Notes: a model not told the origin generated them from the letters alone. Counted from the first letter of the stretch, positions 7,548-15,619 are shown. The stretch: 27,796 nt of DNA from an uncultured Clostridia bacterium (GCA_947629275.1 CANRDG010000006.1:1-27796), one strand, 5' to 3'. Translations and numbers: made by a program.

Positions 7548-8456
7548 TTATACTTTAAGATACTTTCCTGCGCTTATCGTTGTGCCCAGCGCGCCTATCA
7601 CAGTGCCTGCCGCTATATAAGCTATAGTTACGTATGTTGAAATGCTGCTGAAAGCGTACAGCGGCTTTGAACCCATCATCTGCAAGCCCTGAAGCTGCTC
7701 GGTTATAACGTTGTACAGCTCAATGTACGCAAACCTCGTCAGTATCAACGCGCCTATCGCCGCCAGAATCCCTATCAGCATACCCTCTATAAAGAACGGT
7801 ATCCGTATAAACGAGTTCGTCGCTCCAACGTACTTCATTATGTTTATCTCTTTGCGCCGCGCGTGTACGCTCGTCCTCGTGGTGTTAGAGATTATTACAA
7901 GGCATATTATCATCAGCGCAATTACAACCGCTGATGTTATCAGCGCCGCCACGTTTCTAAGGCTTATAAGCGCCGTCGCGAAAGATTCCGGCGACTGTAT
8001 GCTCTCCACCATGTCAAACGTCGTCAGCTGACTTGACGTTATGTCCATTATCTCAAGGTCTGCTATCTTTACCCTGAATGTGTCGGGCAGGGGGTTGTCG
8101 CCGTTGCCGTACTGCATAGCCTCGCGCTCCTGCTCGGTCATATCGGCTATCATGTCAGCCCACGCCTGATCTTTTGAATAGAAAGTAACGTCTGTAACGT
8201 TTGAGATGTTCTTAAATTCAACGTAAAGCTTGTCTATGTCAGACTGCGTTACCTCGGGCTTTAATACTACAAATATCTCATTTTGCGCCTCTATGCCCGA
8301 AATTATTCTTGAAATGTTTATGCCTGCCAGTACCGAAATTCCTACCAGCATAAGTGAAACAAGCATTATGCAAAACGATGCGAACGACATCATTCTGTTT
8401 TTCCAAACGCCCGTAACGCCCTGTTTTACCAAATATCCTGCACTACTTACCCGCAT
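7548..8456 (-). CDS. ftsX: Cell-division ABC transporter permease FtsX
   Basis: Membrane partner of FtsE. In Gram-positives FtsEX does not transport a known solute but controls peptidoglycan hydrolases from outside the cell. Four membrane segments are visible at about 24-46, 169-191, 219-241 and 274-295, with a large extracellular loop (about 50-165) after the first, which is the FtsX topology. The conserved cytoplasmic RRKEINIMKYVGA (200-212) is the contact to FtsE. I chose the ATG at 8456 (302 residues): AGGTGG lies 5 bases upstream, and an earlier GTG at 8465 has worse spacing. It overlaps the end of ftsE by 14 bases, indicating translational coupling. No CHAP or NlpC/P60 hydrolase lies nearby to suggest the enzyme it activates. 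Confidence 0.93.
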   Translation of the reverse strand: MRVSSAGYLVKQGVTGVWKNRMMSFASFCIMLVSLMLVGISVLAGINISRIISGIEAQNEIFVVLKPEVTQSDIDKLYVEFKNISNVTDVTFYSKDQAWADMIADMTEQEREAMQYGNGDNPLPDTFRVKIADLEIMDITSSQLTTFDMVESIQSPESFATALISLRNVAALITSAVVIALMIICLVIISNTTRTSVHARRKEINIMKYVGATNSFIRIPFFIEGMLIGILAAIGALILTRFAYIELYNVITEQLQGLQMMGSKPLYAFSSISTYVTIAYIAAGTVIGALGTTISAGKYLKV

Positions 8457-9129
8457 CGCTTCCACCTACCATTTCATCAAAAGTGATGCAGCCGTTTTCA
8501 AGGCTTATTACCCTGCCGCCAAAGTAGCGTACAAGATTGTGTTCATGCGTTACCATAAGTACCGTTGTGCCGCATTCGTTTATGCCTTTCAGAAGCTCAA
8601 CTATGTCGTACGAAAGCTCAGGGTCAATGTTGCCCGTCGGCTCGTCCGCGATGATAAGCTTCGGATCGTTTACCAGCGCCCTTGCAAGCGCCACCCTCTG
8701 CTGTTCGCCGCCCGAAAGCTGCTCTGGGTATGTTTTCATCTTGTCGGAAAGCCCAACAAGCTCCAGCACATACGGAACGCGCGTTTTAATGTACTTTTTT
8801 GGGGCATCTATAACGCGCAGCACGAACGCTATGTTTTCATAAACCGTCATAGTCGGTATCAGCCTGAAATCCTGAAAGACCACCCCTATAGTCCTTCTCA
8901 GCTTTGATACCTTGCTGCGCCTTATCTTGCGGAGATTGTAGCCGTTTACCAGCACCGTGCCGCTTGTGGCGTCTATCTCTTTAAGAAGCAGCTTTATCAG
9001 CGTTGATTTGCCCGCGCCGTTAGAGCCGACTATAAATGCAAAGTCACCGTCGTTTATGCGCAGATTTATACCGTCAAGAGCATCTACGCCGCTTGAGTAA
9101 GTGACCGAAACATCTTTGAATTCTACCAA
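8443..9129 (-). CDS. ftsE: Cell-division ATP-binding protein FtsE
   Basis: ABC ATPase that pairs with FtsX. Walker A GSNGAGKST (35-43), Q-loop FQD (85-87), signature LSGGEQQR (138-145) and Walker B LIIADEP (158-164) are all present, and 228 residues is the usual FtsE length. I chose the TTG at 9129, which gives MVEFKDVSVTY, aligned with typical FtsE starts, and has AAAGGCGG about 8 bases upstream. The in-frame GTG at 9138 would sit directly on that site with no spacer. It follows the CdaR-type regulator gene on the same strand with 88 bases between and no visible terminator, so ftsEX may share that transcript or have an unseen promoter. Confidence 0.93.
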   Translation of the reverse strand: MVEFKDVSVTYSSGVDALDGINLRINDGDFAFIVGSNGAGKSTLIKLLLKEIDATSGTVLVNGYNLRKIRRSKVSKLRRTIGVVFQDFRLIPTMTVYENIAFVLRVIDAPKKYIKTRVPYVLELVGLSDKMKTYPEQLSGGEQQRVALARALVNDPKLIIADEPTGNIDPELSYDIVELLKGINECGTTVLMVTHEHNLVRYFGGRVISLENGCITFDEMVGGSDAGK

Positions 9130-9217
9130 GTGTTGCACCGCCTTTGTTATTCCTATCTTTTCTTGTTCTTATACAAGTGCAGCTGTTTTGTTTTTCTATC
9201 TCTGTATTTTTTATTGA

Positions 9218-10303
9218 TTAGAACTTAACTGGATTCGACGAGAGGTATTCCTTTACCATAAGCGCTATCTTGAAAATAATAGCGTGGTCGAACTCTCTCA
9301 GGTCAAGACCTGTCAGCTTCTTTATCTTTTCAAGCCTGTAAACAAGCGTGTTTCTGTGAACGAACAGCTTTCTTGAAGTCTCCGAAACGTTGAGGTTGTT
9401 CTCGAAAAATCTCTGAATAGTGAAAAGCGTTTCGTGGTCGAGCGATTCTATAGAGCCTTTCTTGAAAACTTCCTTCAAAAACGTCTCGCACAGCGTGGTG
9501 GGCAGGTGGTAAATAAGTCTTGCAATGCCCAGGTTATCATACGAAACTATAACTCTGTCGGTATCGAACACCTTTCCGACTTCCAGGGCCATCTGCGCCT
9601 CTTTGAAAGAACGCGCCAAGTCCTTAACGCCCTCGACTACAGTGCCTATGCCGACATTCACCCTTGTGTAGAACTCGCCGCTCAAAGTGTCGGAGATAGA
9701 CCTTGCAAGCTTTTCAAGATCTTTCGATTCAATGCCGCTCTTAACTTCCTTTACGAGCACGATGTCAGACTCCGCTATGGTGAACACAAAGTCCTTGTTC
9801 TTGTCGGGGAAGAGATTCTGTATAACGTCGTAAGCGGAAACATCGTTTGAAGAAAGTATCCTTATCAAAAATACTACTCTCGAAGTGTCCGAACCAAAGT
9901 GCAGTTCCCTTGCCTTTATGTGTATATCGCCGGGAAGAACGTTATCGAGAACGACATTTTTAATGAAGTTGTTTCTGTCGTACTTTTCGTCGTAATACTG
10001 CTTTATGCTGGAAAGGGTTATGGCAAGTATGCTTGCGTATTTTGCAGCCACTTCGTCAGTGCCCTCAACAAAAACGGCGTAATCGGGCTTCATGTGCGTG
10101 CCGAACGGTTTGTATGTGTAGCCGTCACGAACGAAAATATCGTGCGTATCGTTGAGATCCAGAGAAACGTATTCGTTTGTAGAACCGTTTTTTGAAAGAT
10201 CTGAGCAGGCTATTATCGAGGCATTTTCGTCAATAACGCCTATCTCGGCATCTATTGCCTCACGCATCTGATGTATCACGCCCTGGAACAATCTGTTTGA
10301 CAT
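9218..10303 (-). CDS. CdaR/PucR-family transcriptional regulator
   Basis: A 361-residue regulator. The first 110 residues resemble the sugar-diacid-recognition sensory domain (VIHQMREAIDAEIGVIDENASIIAC). The middle (about 130-270) resembles the GGDEF-like domain of CdaR proteins, with AQMALEVGKVF near its end. The C-terminus (about 295-357) is the PucR-type helix-turn-helix: ENNLNVSETSRKLFVHRNTL, then VYRLEKIKKLTGLDL. In Escherichia coli CdaR controls glucarate use, but in Firmicutes the ligands are mostly unknown and no sugar-diacid gene is nearby, so the regulon cannot be inferred. Start: AAAGGTG lies 8 bases before the ATG. It lies upstream of ftsE on the same strand. Gene family is clear, function is not. 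Confidence 0.85.
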   Translation of the reverse strand: MSNRLFQGVIHQMREAIDAEIGVIDENASIIACSDLSKNGSTNEYVSLDLNDTHDIFVRDGYTYKPFGTHMKPDYAVFVEGTDEVAAKYASILAITLSSIKQYYDEKYDRNNFIKNVVLDNVLPGDIHIKARELHFGSDTSRVVFLIRILSSNDVSAYDVIQNLFPDKNKDFVFTIAESDIVLVKEVKSGIESKDLEKLARSISDTLSGEFYTRVNVGIGTVVEGVKDLARSFKEAQMALEVGKVFDTDRVIVSYDNLGIARLIYHLPTTLCETFLKEVFKKGSIESLDHETLFTIQRFFENNLNVSETSRKLFVHRNTLVYRLEKIKKLTGLDLREFDHAIIFKIALMVKEYLSSNPVKF

Positions 10304-10507
10304 ATTTTTTTCACCTTTCTGTATTTATTTTTGTCTGATGTGAATGATGTGTATAATGATATTATCTTGCATTTGCACAGACTTATCAGCCAAATAAACA
10401 AAAATACAACTATATATAAAAAATTATAACACGAATTTGAACGAATTTTGTTAAATTTCTGTGAACATTACGCCGTTTTTGTTAAATTTGCTGAAAATAA
10501 ATCAGGA

Positions 10508-10536
10508 TTGACAAGAATTAAAATATGTATTATACT
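10508..10536 (+). promoter_or_regulatory. Sigma-A promoter of rimM-trmD
   Basis: TTGACA (10508-10513) and TATACT (10531-10536) with a 17-base spacer, 37 bases upstream of the rimM ATG. The remaining 10304-10507 stretch, between the divergent regulator and rimM, is AT-rich with no further feature I could support. Confidence 0.85.
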
Positions 10537-10573
10537 ATTCAAAAGGGAGTTTTACGGGAAAAGAGGCATAATA

Positions 10574-11098
10574 ATGGCAAAGGAAAAATATCTTGAAGCA
10601 GGCAAAATAACGTCGGTTCACGGCATAAAAGGCGAGGTAAAAGTACAGCCTATGTGCGACAGCCCCGATTTTTTAGCAGAATTTGACCTGCTTTACTACA
10701 AAAGCGGCACGCCCGTTAGGATAGAATATGCACGTGCAAACAAAAATATGGTAATTATGAAGATAGAGGGCATAAGCACCGCTGACGAAGCCCAAAAGCT
10801 GCGCGGCAGGGTGCTGTATCTTGACCGCGACGACGTTGAATTGCCGCAGGGATGCTATTTTATTCAAGACCTTCTCGGCATGACGGTCAAAGATGCCGAC
10901 AGCGGCGAAGAATACGGCGTGCTCACGCAGGTGTACCCCACGGGCGCTAACGATGTGTACGAAATAAAGTCGCAGAGCGGCAAAGAGTACCTTATCCCTG
11001 CGATACCCGACGTTATCATGAAAAACGACCTTGACAATAATATAATGTATATAAAGCCGCTTGACGGTCTTTTTGGCGACGGGGGGAACGAAGATTGA
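10574..11098 (+). CDS. rimM: Ribosome maturation factor RimM
   Basis: Assists maturation of the 30S head by binding ribosomal protein S19 and 16S rRNA. The N-terminal RimM domain carries GKITSVHGIKGEVKV (10-24) and the C-terminal half is a PRC barrel (from about 95: GCYFIQDLLGMTV, ... EYLIPAIPDVI). Its 174 residues are the usual size. I chose the ATG at 10574 because AAAAGAGG lies 7 bases upstream and the product starts at the family N-terminus; the in-frame stretch back to 10448 lies across the promoter. Its stop overlaps the trmD start by four bases (TTGA). The common neighbours rpsP upstream and rplS downstream are absent. Confidence 0.95.
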   Translation: MAKEKYLEAGKITSVHGIKGEVKVQPMCDSPDFLAEFDLLYYKSGTPVRIEYARANKNMVIMKIEGISTADEAQKLRGRVLYLDRDDVELPQGCYFIQDLLGMTVKDADSGEEYGVLTQVYPTGANDVYEIKSQSGKEYLIPAIPDVIMKNDLDNNIMYIKPLDGLFGDGGNED

Positions 11099-11832
11099 GA
11101 ATAGATATTGCCACGCTTTTCCCCGAGATGTGTGAATATTATCTTAATGAGAGCATAGTAGGCAGGGCGAAGGAAAAAGGCGTTTTTGAGGTGCGCTGCC
11201 ACAACATTCGCGACTACACGCTCGATAAGCACCGCCGTGTTGACGACACCCCATACAGCGAACAGAAGGGTATGCTTATGCGGTGCGACCCCATTTTCCG
11301 CTGCTTTGAGGCTGTAACGCAGGGCAGAAAGCCCCATGTTATATATATGTCGCCGCAGGGGAAAGTACTTACGCAAAATCGGTGCAGAGAGCTGTCGCAG
11401 CTTTCGGATATTTTTATTCTCTGCGGTCACTATGAGGGCGTTGACGAGCGTGTTATTGAAGAAATAGTTGATGAAGAAATATCCATAGGTGACTATGTGC
11501 TTACCGGCGGAGAGCTGCCTGCGCTTGTGCTCGTTGACGGCATTGTGCGTATGCTCGACGGCACGCTTTCGTATGCCGACTGCTACGAGGACGAGAGCCA
11601 TTACAGCGGTCTTTTAGAGTACCCCCAGTACACAAGACCCGAAGAATGGCACGGCAGAAAAGTTCCCGAGGTGCTGCTTTCGGGGCATCATGCCAACATA
11701 GCAAAGTGGCGCAGAGAGCAGAGAATACTTACCACGCTGAAAAAGCGCCCCGATATGCTTGAAAGTGCCAGTCTTGGCAAAGATGATATGGCTATTATAG
11801 ACAATTTTAATAAAATGAAAAACGAGGAATAG
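11095..11832 (+). CDS. trmD: tRNA (guanine-37-N1)-methyltransferase TrmD
   Basis: Methylates G37 next to the anticodon in tRNAs reading CNN codons, which prevents +1 frameshifting. It is a SPOUT enzyme with a trefoil knot: SPQGKVLTQ (85-93), CGHYEGVDERV (about 112-122) and SIGDYVLTGGELPALVL (about 131-147) form the AdoMet site, and EEWHGRKVPEVLLSGHH is the linker and tRNA-binding region. Length 245 is typical. Translation starts at a TTG that overlaps the rimM stop (TTGA), and the G-run at 11081-11087 can act as its ribosome binding site, so the two genes are translationally coupled. No convincing terminator follows; 11833-12001 is AT-rich without other features. Confidence 0.97.
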   Translation: MRIDIATLFPEMCEYYLNESIVGRAKEKGVFEVRCHNIRDYTLDKHRRVDDTPYSEQKGMLMRCDPIFRCFEAVTQGRKPHVIYMSPQGKVLTQNRCRELSQLSDIFILCGHYEGVDERVIEEIVDEEISIGDYVLTGGELPALVLVDGIVRMLDGTLSYADCYEDESHYSGLLEYPQYTRPEEWHGRKVPEVLLSGHHANIAKWRREQRILTTLKKRPDMLESASLGKDDMAIIDNFNKMKNEE

Positions 11833-12001
11833 CTTCTTTCGGAGCAAAAATTTACAAAAACTGACATTCTGATTGTTTAATATGTTACAAAGTGTTCAAA
11901 AACTATGGTTAAGTTGCACAAAGTTTGGGCGCGAGATTTGGGACGGTGTAATCAAAAAGCAGAAAATTTTAAGGAAATGCCCCTTTGTACATAATTTATC
12001 G

Positions 12002-12030
12002 TTGACTAAGGACAATAAAACAAGTATAAT
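12002..12030 (+). promoter_or_regulatory. Sigma-A promoter of ptsH
   Basis: TTGACT (12002-12007) and a perfect TATAAT (12025-12030) with 17 bases between. The start site would be near 12037, giving an 80-base leader before the HPr gene. Confidence 0.85.
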
Positions 12031-12118
12031 ATTGATAGTGAATTGATTTACACTTATACATTGTAATCGCACGGCGAGTGATCGCTTAAATCGAAATGAT
12101 AAGAATGGAGAGATCGAT

Positions 12119-12391
12119 ATGTTCGTAAAAGATGTAACAGTTCAGAATCAGGTAGGACTTCACGCACGTCCGGCTACTTTCTTTATTCAGAAAGCGAACG
12201 AGTTCAAGTCGTCCATATGGATAGAGAAAGAGGAGAGAAGGGTAAACGCCAAGAGCCTGTTGGGCATTCTTTCGCTCGGCATTGTTGGCGGCACTTCTAT
12301 CAGAATTATCGCTGACGGAGCAGACGAGCAGGAAGCTGTAGAAGAACTGGTTGATCTTGTTGACAGTGGATTTTCCGAAGACGCAAGATAA
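12119..12391 (+). CDS. ptsH: Phosphocarrier protein HPr
   Basis: Cytoplasmic phosphocarrier of the PEP-dependent sugar phosphotransferase system. The active-site GLHARPAT contains H15, phosphorylated by enzyme I. The regulatory segment VNAKSLLGILSLGI contains S46, the site used by HPr kinase in Firmicutes to trigger carbon catabolite repression with CcpA. Both residues are kept, so it is HPr rather than Crh, which lacks His15. The 90-residue length is normal. GGAGAGA lies before the ATG. It is a single-gene unit, with its own promoter (12002-12030) and terminator (12442-12473), and no enzyme I gene is adjacent. Confidence 0.93.
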   Translation: MFVKDVTVQNQVGLHARPATFFIQKANEFKSSIWIEKEERRVNAKSLLGILSLGIVGGTSIRIIADGADEQEAVEELVDLVDSGFSEDAR

Positions 12392-12441
12392 GCGTTCGGA
12401 TAAAGTTGTACCTATTTTTCAATATCAGCGGCTGAAAACAA

Positions 12442-12473
12442 CGGCGGAAGTTATCTTCCGCCGCTTATTTTTT
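12442..12473 (+). terminator. Intrinsic terminator after ptsH
   Basis: Perfect 9-bp stem (12442-12450 with 12455-12463), TTAT loop, followed by CTTATTTTTT. It lies 50 bases after the HPr stop. Confidence 0.93.
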
Positions 12474-12476
12474 GCA

Positions 12477-12618
12477 AAGGTTTTAATTTGCGCTTGCGCG
12501 CAGCCCGCGGAGCTGTTCACCGTCACACAGTATGCAAAAGTTTTAGTTACTGTCAAAAAACTAAAAGTTTTCGATTGACCCTTTTTCAAAAGGGTCATCA
12601 GGGTCAAGGGGCGGAAGC
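12477..12618 (+). repeat. Dispersed intergenic repeat, copy B, left part (module 1)
   Basis: Aligns by eye with module 1 of copy A (3257-3391): GCGCTTGCGCGC, then GCGGAGCTGTTCACCGTC, TAAAAGTTTTCGATTGACC, and AGGGTCATCAGGGTC. Two inverted repeats lie inside: 12536-12548 with 12559-12571 (one mismatch) and a perfect 9-bp stem, 12577-12585 with 12588-12596. Instead of running into module 2 as in copy A, it is followed by the hairpin-rich stretch at 12619-13131. Confidence 0.7.
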
Positions 12619-13131
12619 CCATTGTCGCCCTCCGCAGAGGGCGAAATCCCCATACGGTAGGCGCTCTGTAAGGGGTGAATACTAAAACAGTCCTGTGGAC
12701 TGTTTTAGTAGAGGGGAGGCTCTGCAAGAGAGAGCCTCCCCTTTGAGAAAAAATTAGCTCTTTTTCCGCGTTCCATTCTGGAACGCCGTATAATGTGAAA
12801 AAACTTATAAAGCAAAAATTATTTCTTCTGCGCATCACTATGCGAGGGGAAAACCATAGGGGTATAGGGAGTGTATATGCAAGGCAGGGCGCGCGCTCCA
12901 CTCCCTTCCCTAAGTTTTTCCCCTCGCGCTCTCCTTTCCTTACCCACACTTACGACCACGCGTTGAACCTTGGTGAAAAGCCGCGACCTCTTCGCTCGGA
13001 ACTTTGTAGTTACGTGCAGGTTGGTAAGAGAGTTCAATACGCATCGGTTTTGTTTTGGCAACAAAAGAGGTCAGTAGTGCAGAAATTTGATTTGAAACGT
13101 ACTGCGTGATTTCACGCTGCTGATAAGTCCA
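12619..13131. other. Hairpin-rich, gene-free insert inside repeat copy B
   Basis: About 510 bases without a credible gene. Perfect inverted repeats follow one another: 12625-12632 with 12637-12644 (8 bp), 12680-12693 with 12697-12710 (14 bp, 3-base loop), 12712-12723 with 12731-12742 (12 bp), 12768-12775 with 12779-12786 (8 bp), the long hairpin at 12842-12927, 13048-13054 with 13060-13066 (7 bp) and 13104-13109 with 13112-13117 (6 bp). A TATAAT lies at 12789-12794 without a good -35. The possible reading frames have unnatural composition and are not called. It may be a non-autonomous mobile element, a set of smaller elements, or a structured RNA gene. Confidence 0.6.
12842..12927. other. Long nested hairpin (86 bases)
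   Basis: Three nested paired segments: 12842-12853 with 12916-12927 (12 bp, perfect), 12857-12861 with 12908-12912 (5 bp) and 12866-12873 with 12899-12906 (8 bp, perfect), leaving a loop of about 25 bases. This much pairing is unlikely by chance. There is no T-run on either side, so it does not look like a terminator. Confidence 0.65.
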
Positions 13132-13242
13132 AATATCTTGCTTCTAACTATAAACCGCGGAAATGACGGCTTCACGCAAATGTCAGAAAAAATTTCTAAC
13201 ATCTAACCTCTCACCTCTCATCTCTCAAATCTAACTCTAATA
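13132..13242 (+). repeat. Dispersed intergenic repeat, copy B, right part (module 2 with heptamer tail)
   Basis: Aligns with module 2 of copy A: CTTGCTTCTAACTATAAACC, then GCGGAAATGACGGCTTCACGC, ending in 7-base units at 13194-13235 (six units: TTCTAAC, ATCTAAC, CTCTCAC, CTCTCAT, CTCTCAA, ATCTAAC) and a partial seventh. The heptamer period is exact; the sequence within each unit varies as YTCTMAY. The stretch 13243-13307, before the kinase stop, holds only a short AATAAG/CTTATT hairpin. Confidence 0.7.
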
Positions 13243-13307
13243 GCGCAAATTCCGATTTATCTTATTATTAACGCAAAAGTAATAAGCGACTTATTTTTTA
13301 TGGAAAA

Positions 13308-14765
13308 TTATTCGTTTTCTTTATATTTAGCTATCTCCACCCAGAATGTAGAGCCCACGTTTTCCTCGCTCATCACGCCGAACAAGAATCTGTGCTGTTT
13401 CAGTATCTCTTTCACTATTGAAAGCCCCAGACCCGTGCCTATAACGTCGCGGGTCGCCTTTGGCGCGCGGTAGTAGCGGTCGAATATCTGCGGCAGCTGC
13501 TCTTTCGGTATGCCTTTGCCGTGGTCTGTGACCTCAACGCGAACGCAGTCGGGCTTGTTTATCTGTCTTACCAGAACAGTCTTGTCCTCACCGCAGTAGT
13601 TTACGGCATTGTTTATAAGATTGTAAAACACCTGCTCTATAAGCGCTGTGTCAGCCGCACACACTGTTTCTTCGTCAGTCTGCAAGGTGATGTTGTAGCC
13701 GTCGCGCTCGTTAAGTACGCGGTAACGCTGCATTACCTCGCGAAGTTTTGCGCTTATCTCAAACGGTTGTATGTGCAGTTCTCTTGCGGCGCTTTCCAGC
13801 TTTGAAAGCTCCAGTATGCTGTTGACAAGGTTGCTCAACCTGTCGGATTCGTCAATTATCACCGTCAGATGCTGCTCACGCTTTTCGGGTACATCGCCCG
13901 AGAGGTCGCGTATCATCTCCGCGTATGATTTAATTATAGTAAGCGGCGTGCGCAGGTCGTGAGAAACGTTTGCAATAAGGTCGCGGCGCAGCTCGTTCAC
14001 CTTAGAAACTTCTGACCCTGCGTAATTGAGCACCTGCGACAACTGCTCTATCTCTTTGTACTGTGACTGATCGAAATTTACCTTGTAATTGCCCTTTGCA
14101 AATACTTCTGCGGTATTAGTGAGCGATACCAGCGGCTTTGACAGTCTGCGCGACACTATCATAGTTATAATGAACGCCGCAACTATAAGTATGACAGTTA
14201 TTATCCATAGCTGCTGCATTATTATGTTTACGGTGGAATCTATAGGCTCCAGAGAGCTTTCTATGAAAAGGTAATGCGCCGCGCCCGAAAGCCCTTTTAT
14301 CGTCGTTACGTATATCATTCTTTTTATAGAGTCGTCATCGTCGGCAGCTTTTACAGCAATAGCCTTTTTTCCCGAATCTGTCAGCCTGTTTTTAAGATCG
14401 TAAATATAGCGGCTGTAGTTATTCATGCGGTCGCTGTCAAGCACAGAATAACTGCCCATGGCGTTTTCGCCTATCTCGTAACCGCACTGCGAGTTAGTAA
14501 CTATTATGCAGAACGAATTCTGAAAAGCTATCTCGCGTATGCGAAACTGTATGTCGCCGCTTTCAACGCTTTGAGATATTTCACTTGCCGCCTTTGAAAG
14601 GTCGTTCATTTTCATGCTCTGATAGTGGCTTTTCAATAGTACATACTGAAACAGCCATATGAGAGCTATGACCAGCAGCGTGAACATCATAAAACTGAGC
14701 CATATGTGCGTTTTAATGCCAAAGGCAGGCAGCTTTCTGCGTTTTTGCTCCTCTTTATTTTTCAA
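13308..14765 (-). CDS. Membrane sensor histidine kinase (HAMP, HisKA, HATPase)
   Basis: A 485-residue two-component sensor. TM1 is at about 21-44, an extracytoplasmic sensing region of about 140 residues follows, and TM2 is at about 185-205. A HAMP linker lies at about 206-258 (RRLSKPLVSLTNTAEVFAKG). The dimerisation domain has SHDLRTPL with phospho-acceptor H269. The ATPase domain has the N-box NLINNAVNYCGE (382-393), G1 DHGKGIP (414-420) and G2 GTGLGLSI (443-450), so it should be catalytically active. It resembles VanS/PhoR-type kinases that partner OmpR regulators. Its start overlaps the upstream response-regulator gene by 11 bases, marking them as one pair. The signal is unknown, since the sensor domain has no motif I recognise. 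Confidence 0.93.
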   Translation of the reverse strand: MKNKEEQKRRKLPAFGIKTHIWLSFMMFTLLVIALIWLFQYVLLKSHYQSMKMNDLSKAASEISQSVESGDIQFRIREIAFQNSFCIIVTNSQCGYEIGENAMGSYSVLDSDRMNNYSRYIYDLKNRLTDSGKKAIAVKAADDDDSIKRMIYVTTIKGLSGAAHYLFIESSLEPIDSTVNIIMQQLWIITVILIVAAFIITMIVSRRLSKPLVSLTNTAEVFAKGNYKVNFDQSQYKEIEQLSQVLNYAGSEVSKVNELRRDLIANVSHDLRTPLTIIKSYAEMIRDLSGDVPEKREQHLTVIIDESDRLSNLVNSILELSKLESAARELHIQPFEISAKLREVMQRYRVLNERDGYNITLQTDEETVCAADTALIEQVFYNLINNAVNYCGEDKTVLVRQINKPDCVRVEVTDHGKGIPKEQLPQIFDRYYRAPKATRDVIGTGLGLSIVKEILKQHRFLFGVMSEENVGSTFWVEIAKYKENE

Positions 14766-15429
14766 ACTTATATCCCATTCCCCTCAGCGTGATTATGTGG
14801 CTGCGAAACTCGCCGAGACTGTTGCGAAGCATTTTAATGTGCGTGTCAACAGTCCTGTCGTCGCCGTAAAAATCGTAGCCCCACACTTCTTCAAGCAGCT
14901 TTTCTCTTGTAAGCGCAATGTTGGCGTTTCGTACAAGAAAAAACAGCAGGTCGTACTCTTTCGGCGTCATTGAAACTTTCTTGCCGTTCACCTTTACTTC
15001 GCGCGCGGTAAAATTTATCTCCAGCCCGTCGTACATGAATACGTCATTTTCAGCGGTATTTGCACTATGTCTTTTTACAGCGACTTTTATCCTTGCCATA
15101 AGCTCTTTGGGAGAAAACGGCTTTGTAACGTAGTCGTCGATGCCCAGTTCAAAACCGAACAGTTTGTCGTACTCCTCGCCCCTTGCCGAAAGCATTATAA
15201 CGGGTGCGACGGAGTATTTTTTTATCTCTTTGCACGCCGAATAGCCGTCCAATCGCGGCATCATAATGTCAAGGATTATCACATCAAATCTGCCGTTTTT
15301 TACCTTTTCAACGGCTTCCATGCCGTCGCACGCCTCCGATACGAGCATACCCTCGAACTCTGCGTATTCGCGCACTACCTCGCGTATTTTTTCTTCATCA
15401 TCTGCAATAAGTATTCTAGTCGCAGCCAT
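14755..15429 (-). CDS. OmpR/PhoB-family response regulator
   Basis: DNA-binding partner of the adjacent kinase. The receiver domain (1-120) has the acidic pocket D10-D11, phospho-acceptor D54 (ILDIMMP), S81 and K103 (VTKPFS). The C-terminal winged helix (about 130-224) has LTREKLLEEVWGYDFYGDDR, then TVDTHIKMLRNSLG, typical of the OmpR class. Length 224 is normal. GGAGATGA precedes the ATG. It is first in a two-gene operon with the kinase, read from a consensus promoter at 15531-15559. Related ATATGTGT segments in opposite orientation lie at about 15506 and in the promoter spacer, and could be self-binding sites; that is speculation. Confidence 0.95.
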   Translation of the reverse strand: MAATRILIADDEEKIREVVREYAEFEGMLVSEACDGMEAVEKVKNGRFDVIILDIMMPRLDGYSACKEIKKYSVAPVIMLSARGEEYDKLFGFELGIDDYVTKPFSPKELMARIKVAVKRHSANTAENDVFMYDGLEINFTAREVKVNGKKVSMTPKEYDLLFFLVRNANIALTREKLLEEVWGYDFYGDDRTVDTHIKMLRNSLGEFRSHIITLRGMGYKFEK

Positions 15430-15530
15430 TTTCTCATCTCCAAAAGGTTCTCTGCCTATATTTTAACTCTCTTTTATGAAAATCATGTGATAATTTTCAG
15501 AAAGATATGTGTAATTTTGCTTCCCTGCAT

Positions 15531-15559
15531 ATTTTATCACACATATTTTATAATGTCAA
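15531..15559 (-). promoter_or_regulatory. Sigma-A promoter of the two-component operon
   Basis: On the minus strand TTGACA (15559-15554) and TAAAAT (15536-15531) with a 17-base spacer. It lies directly after the spo0A terminator and about 100 bases upstream of the response-regulator ATG. Confidence 0.8.
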
Positions 15560-15569
15560 TAAACGCAAA

Positions 15570-15604
15570 GGCAAAAAGATACCCCTCTGATTTTTTCAGA
15601 GGGG
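15570..15604 (-). terminator. Intrinsic terminator after spo0A
   Basis: Perfect 9-bp stem (15582-15590 with 15596-15604) and a 5-base loop. On the minus strand it is followed by TATCTTTTTG. It lies 16 bases past the spo0A stop and insulates the two-component operon downstream. Confidence 0.92.
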
Positions 15605-15619
15605 AGCGGTGCATAATAT

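Noticed and set aside
8230..8907. A 225-codon plus-strand frame opposite ftsX and ftsE
   Set aside because: Both minus-strand genes have strong family motifs; the plus-strand product has none.
12425..12949. A 174-codon open frame on the minus strand covering the ptsH terminator and repeat copy B
   Set aside because: It translates a terminator and several perfect inverted repeats, so it is a by-product of repeat sequence.
12795..13109. A 104-codon open frame on the plus strand within the hairpin-rich insert
   Set aside because: It crosses the long hairpin, has unnatural composition, lacks a ribosome binding site and resembles no family I know.
12477..13242. A CRISPR array in the repeat-rich intergenic region
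   Set aside because: The tandem units are contiguous heptamers and the palindromes differ from each other, with no regularly spaced identical repeats.
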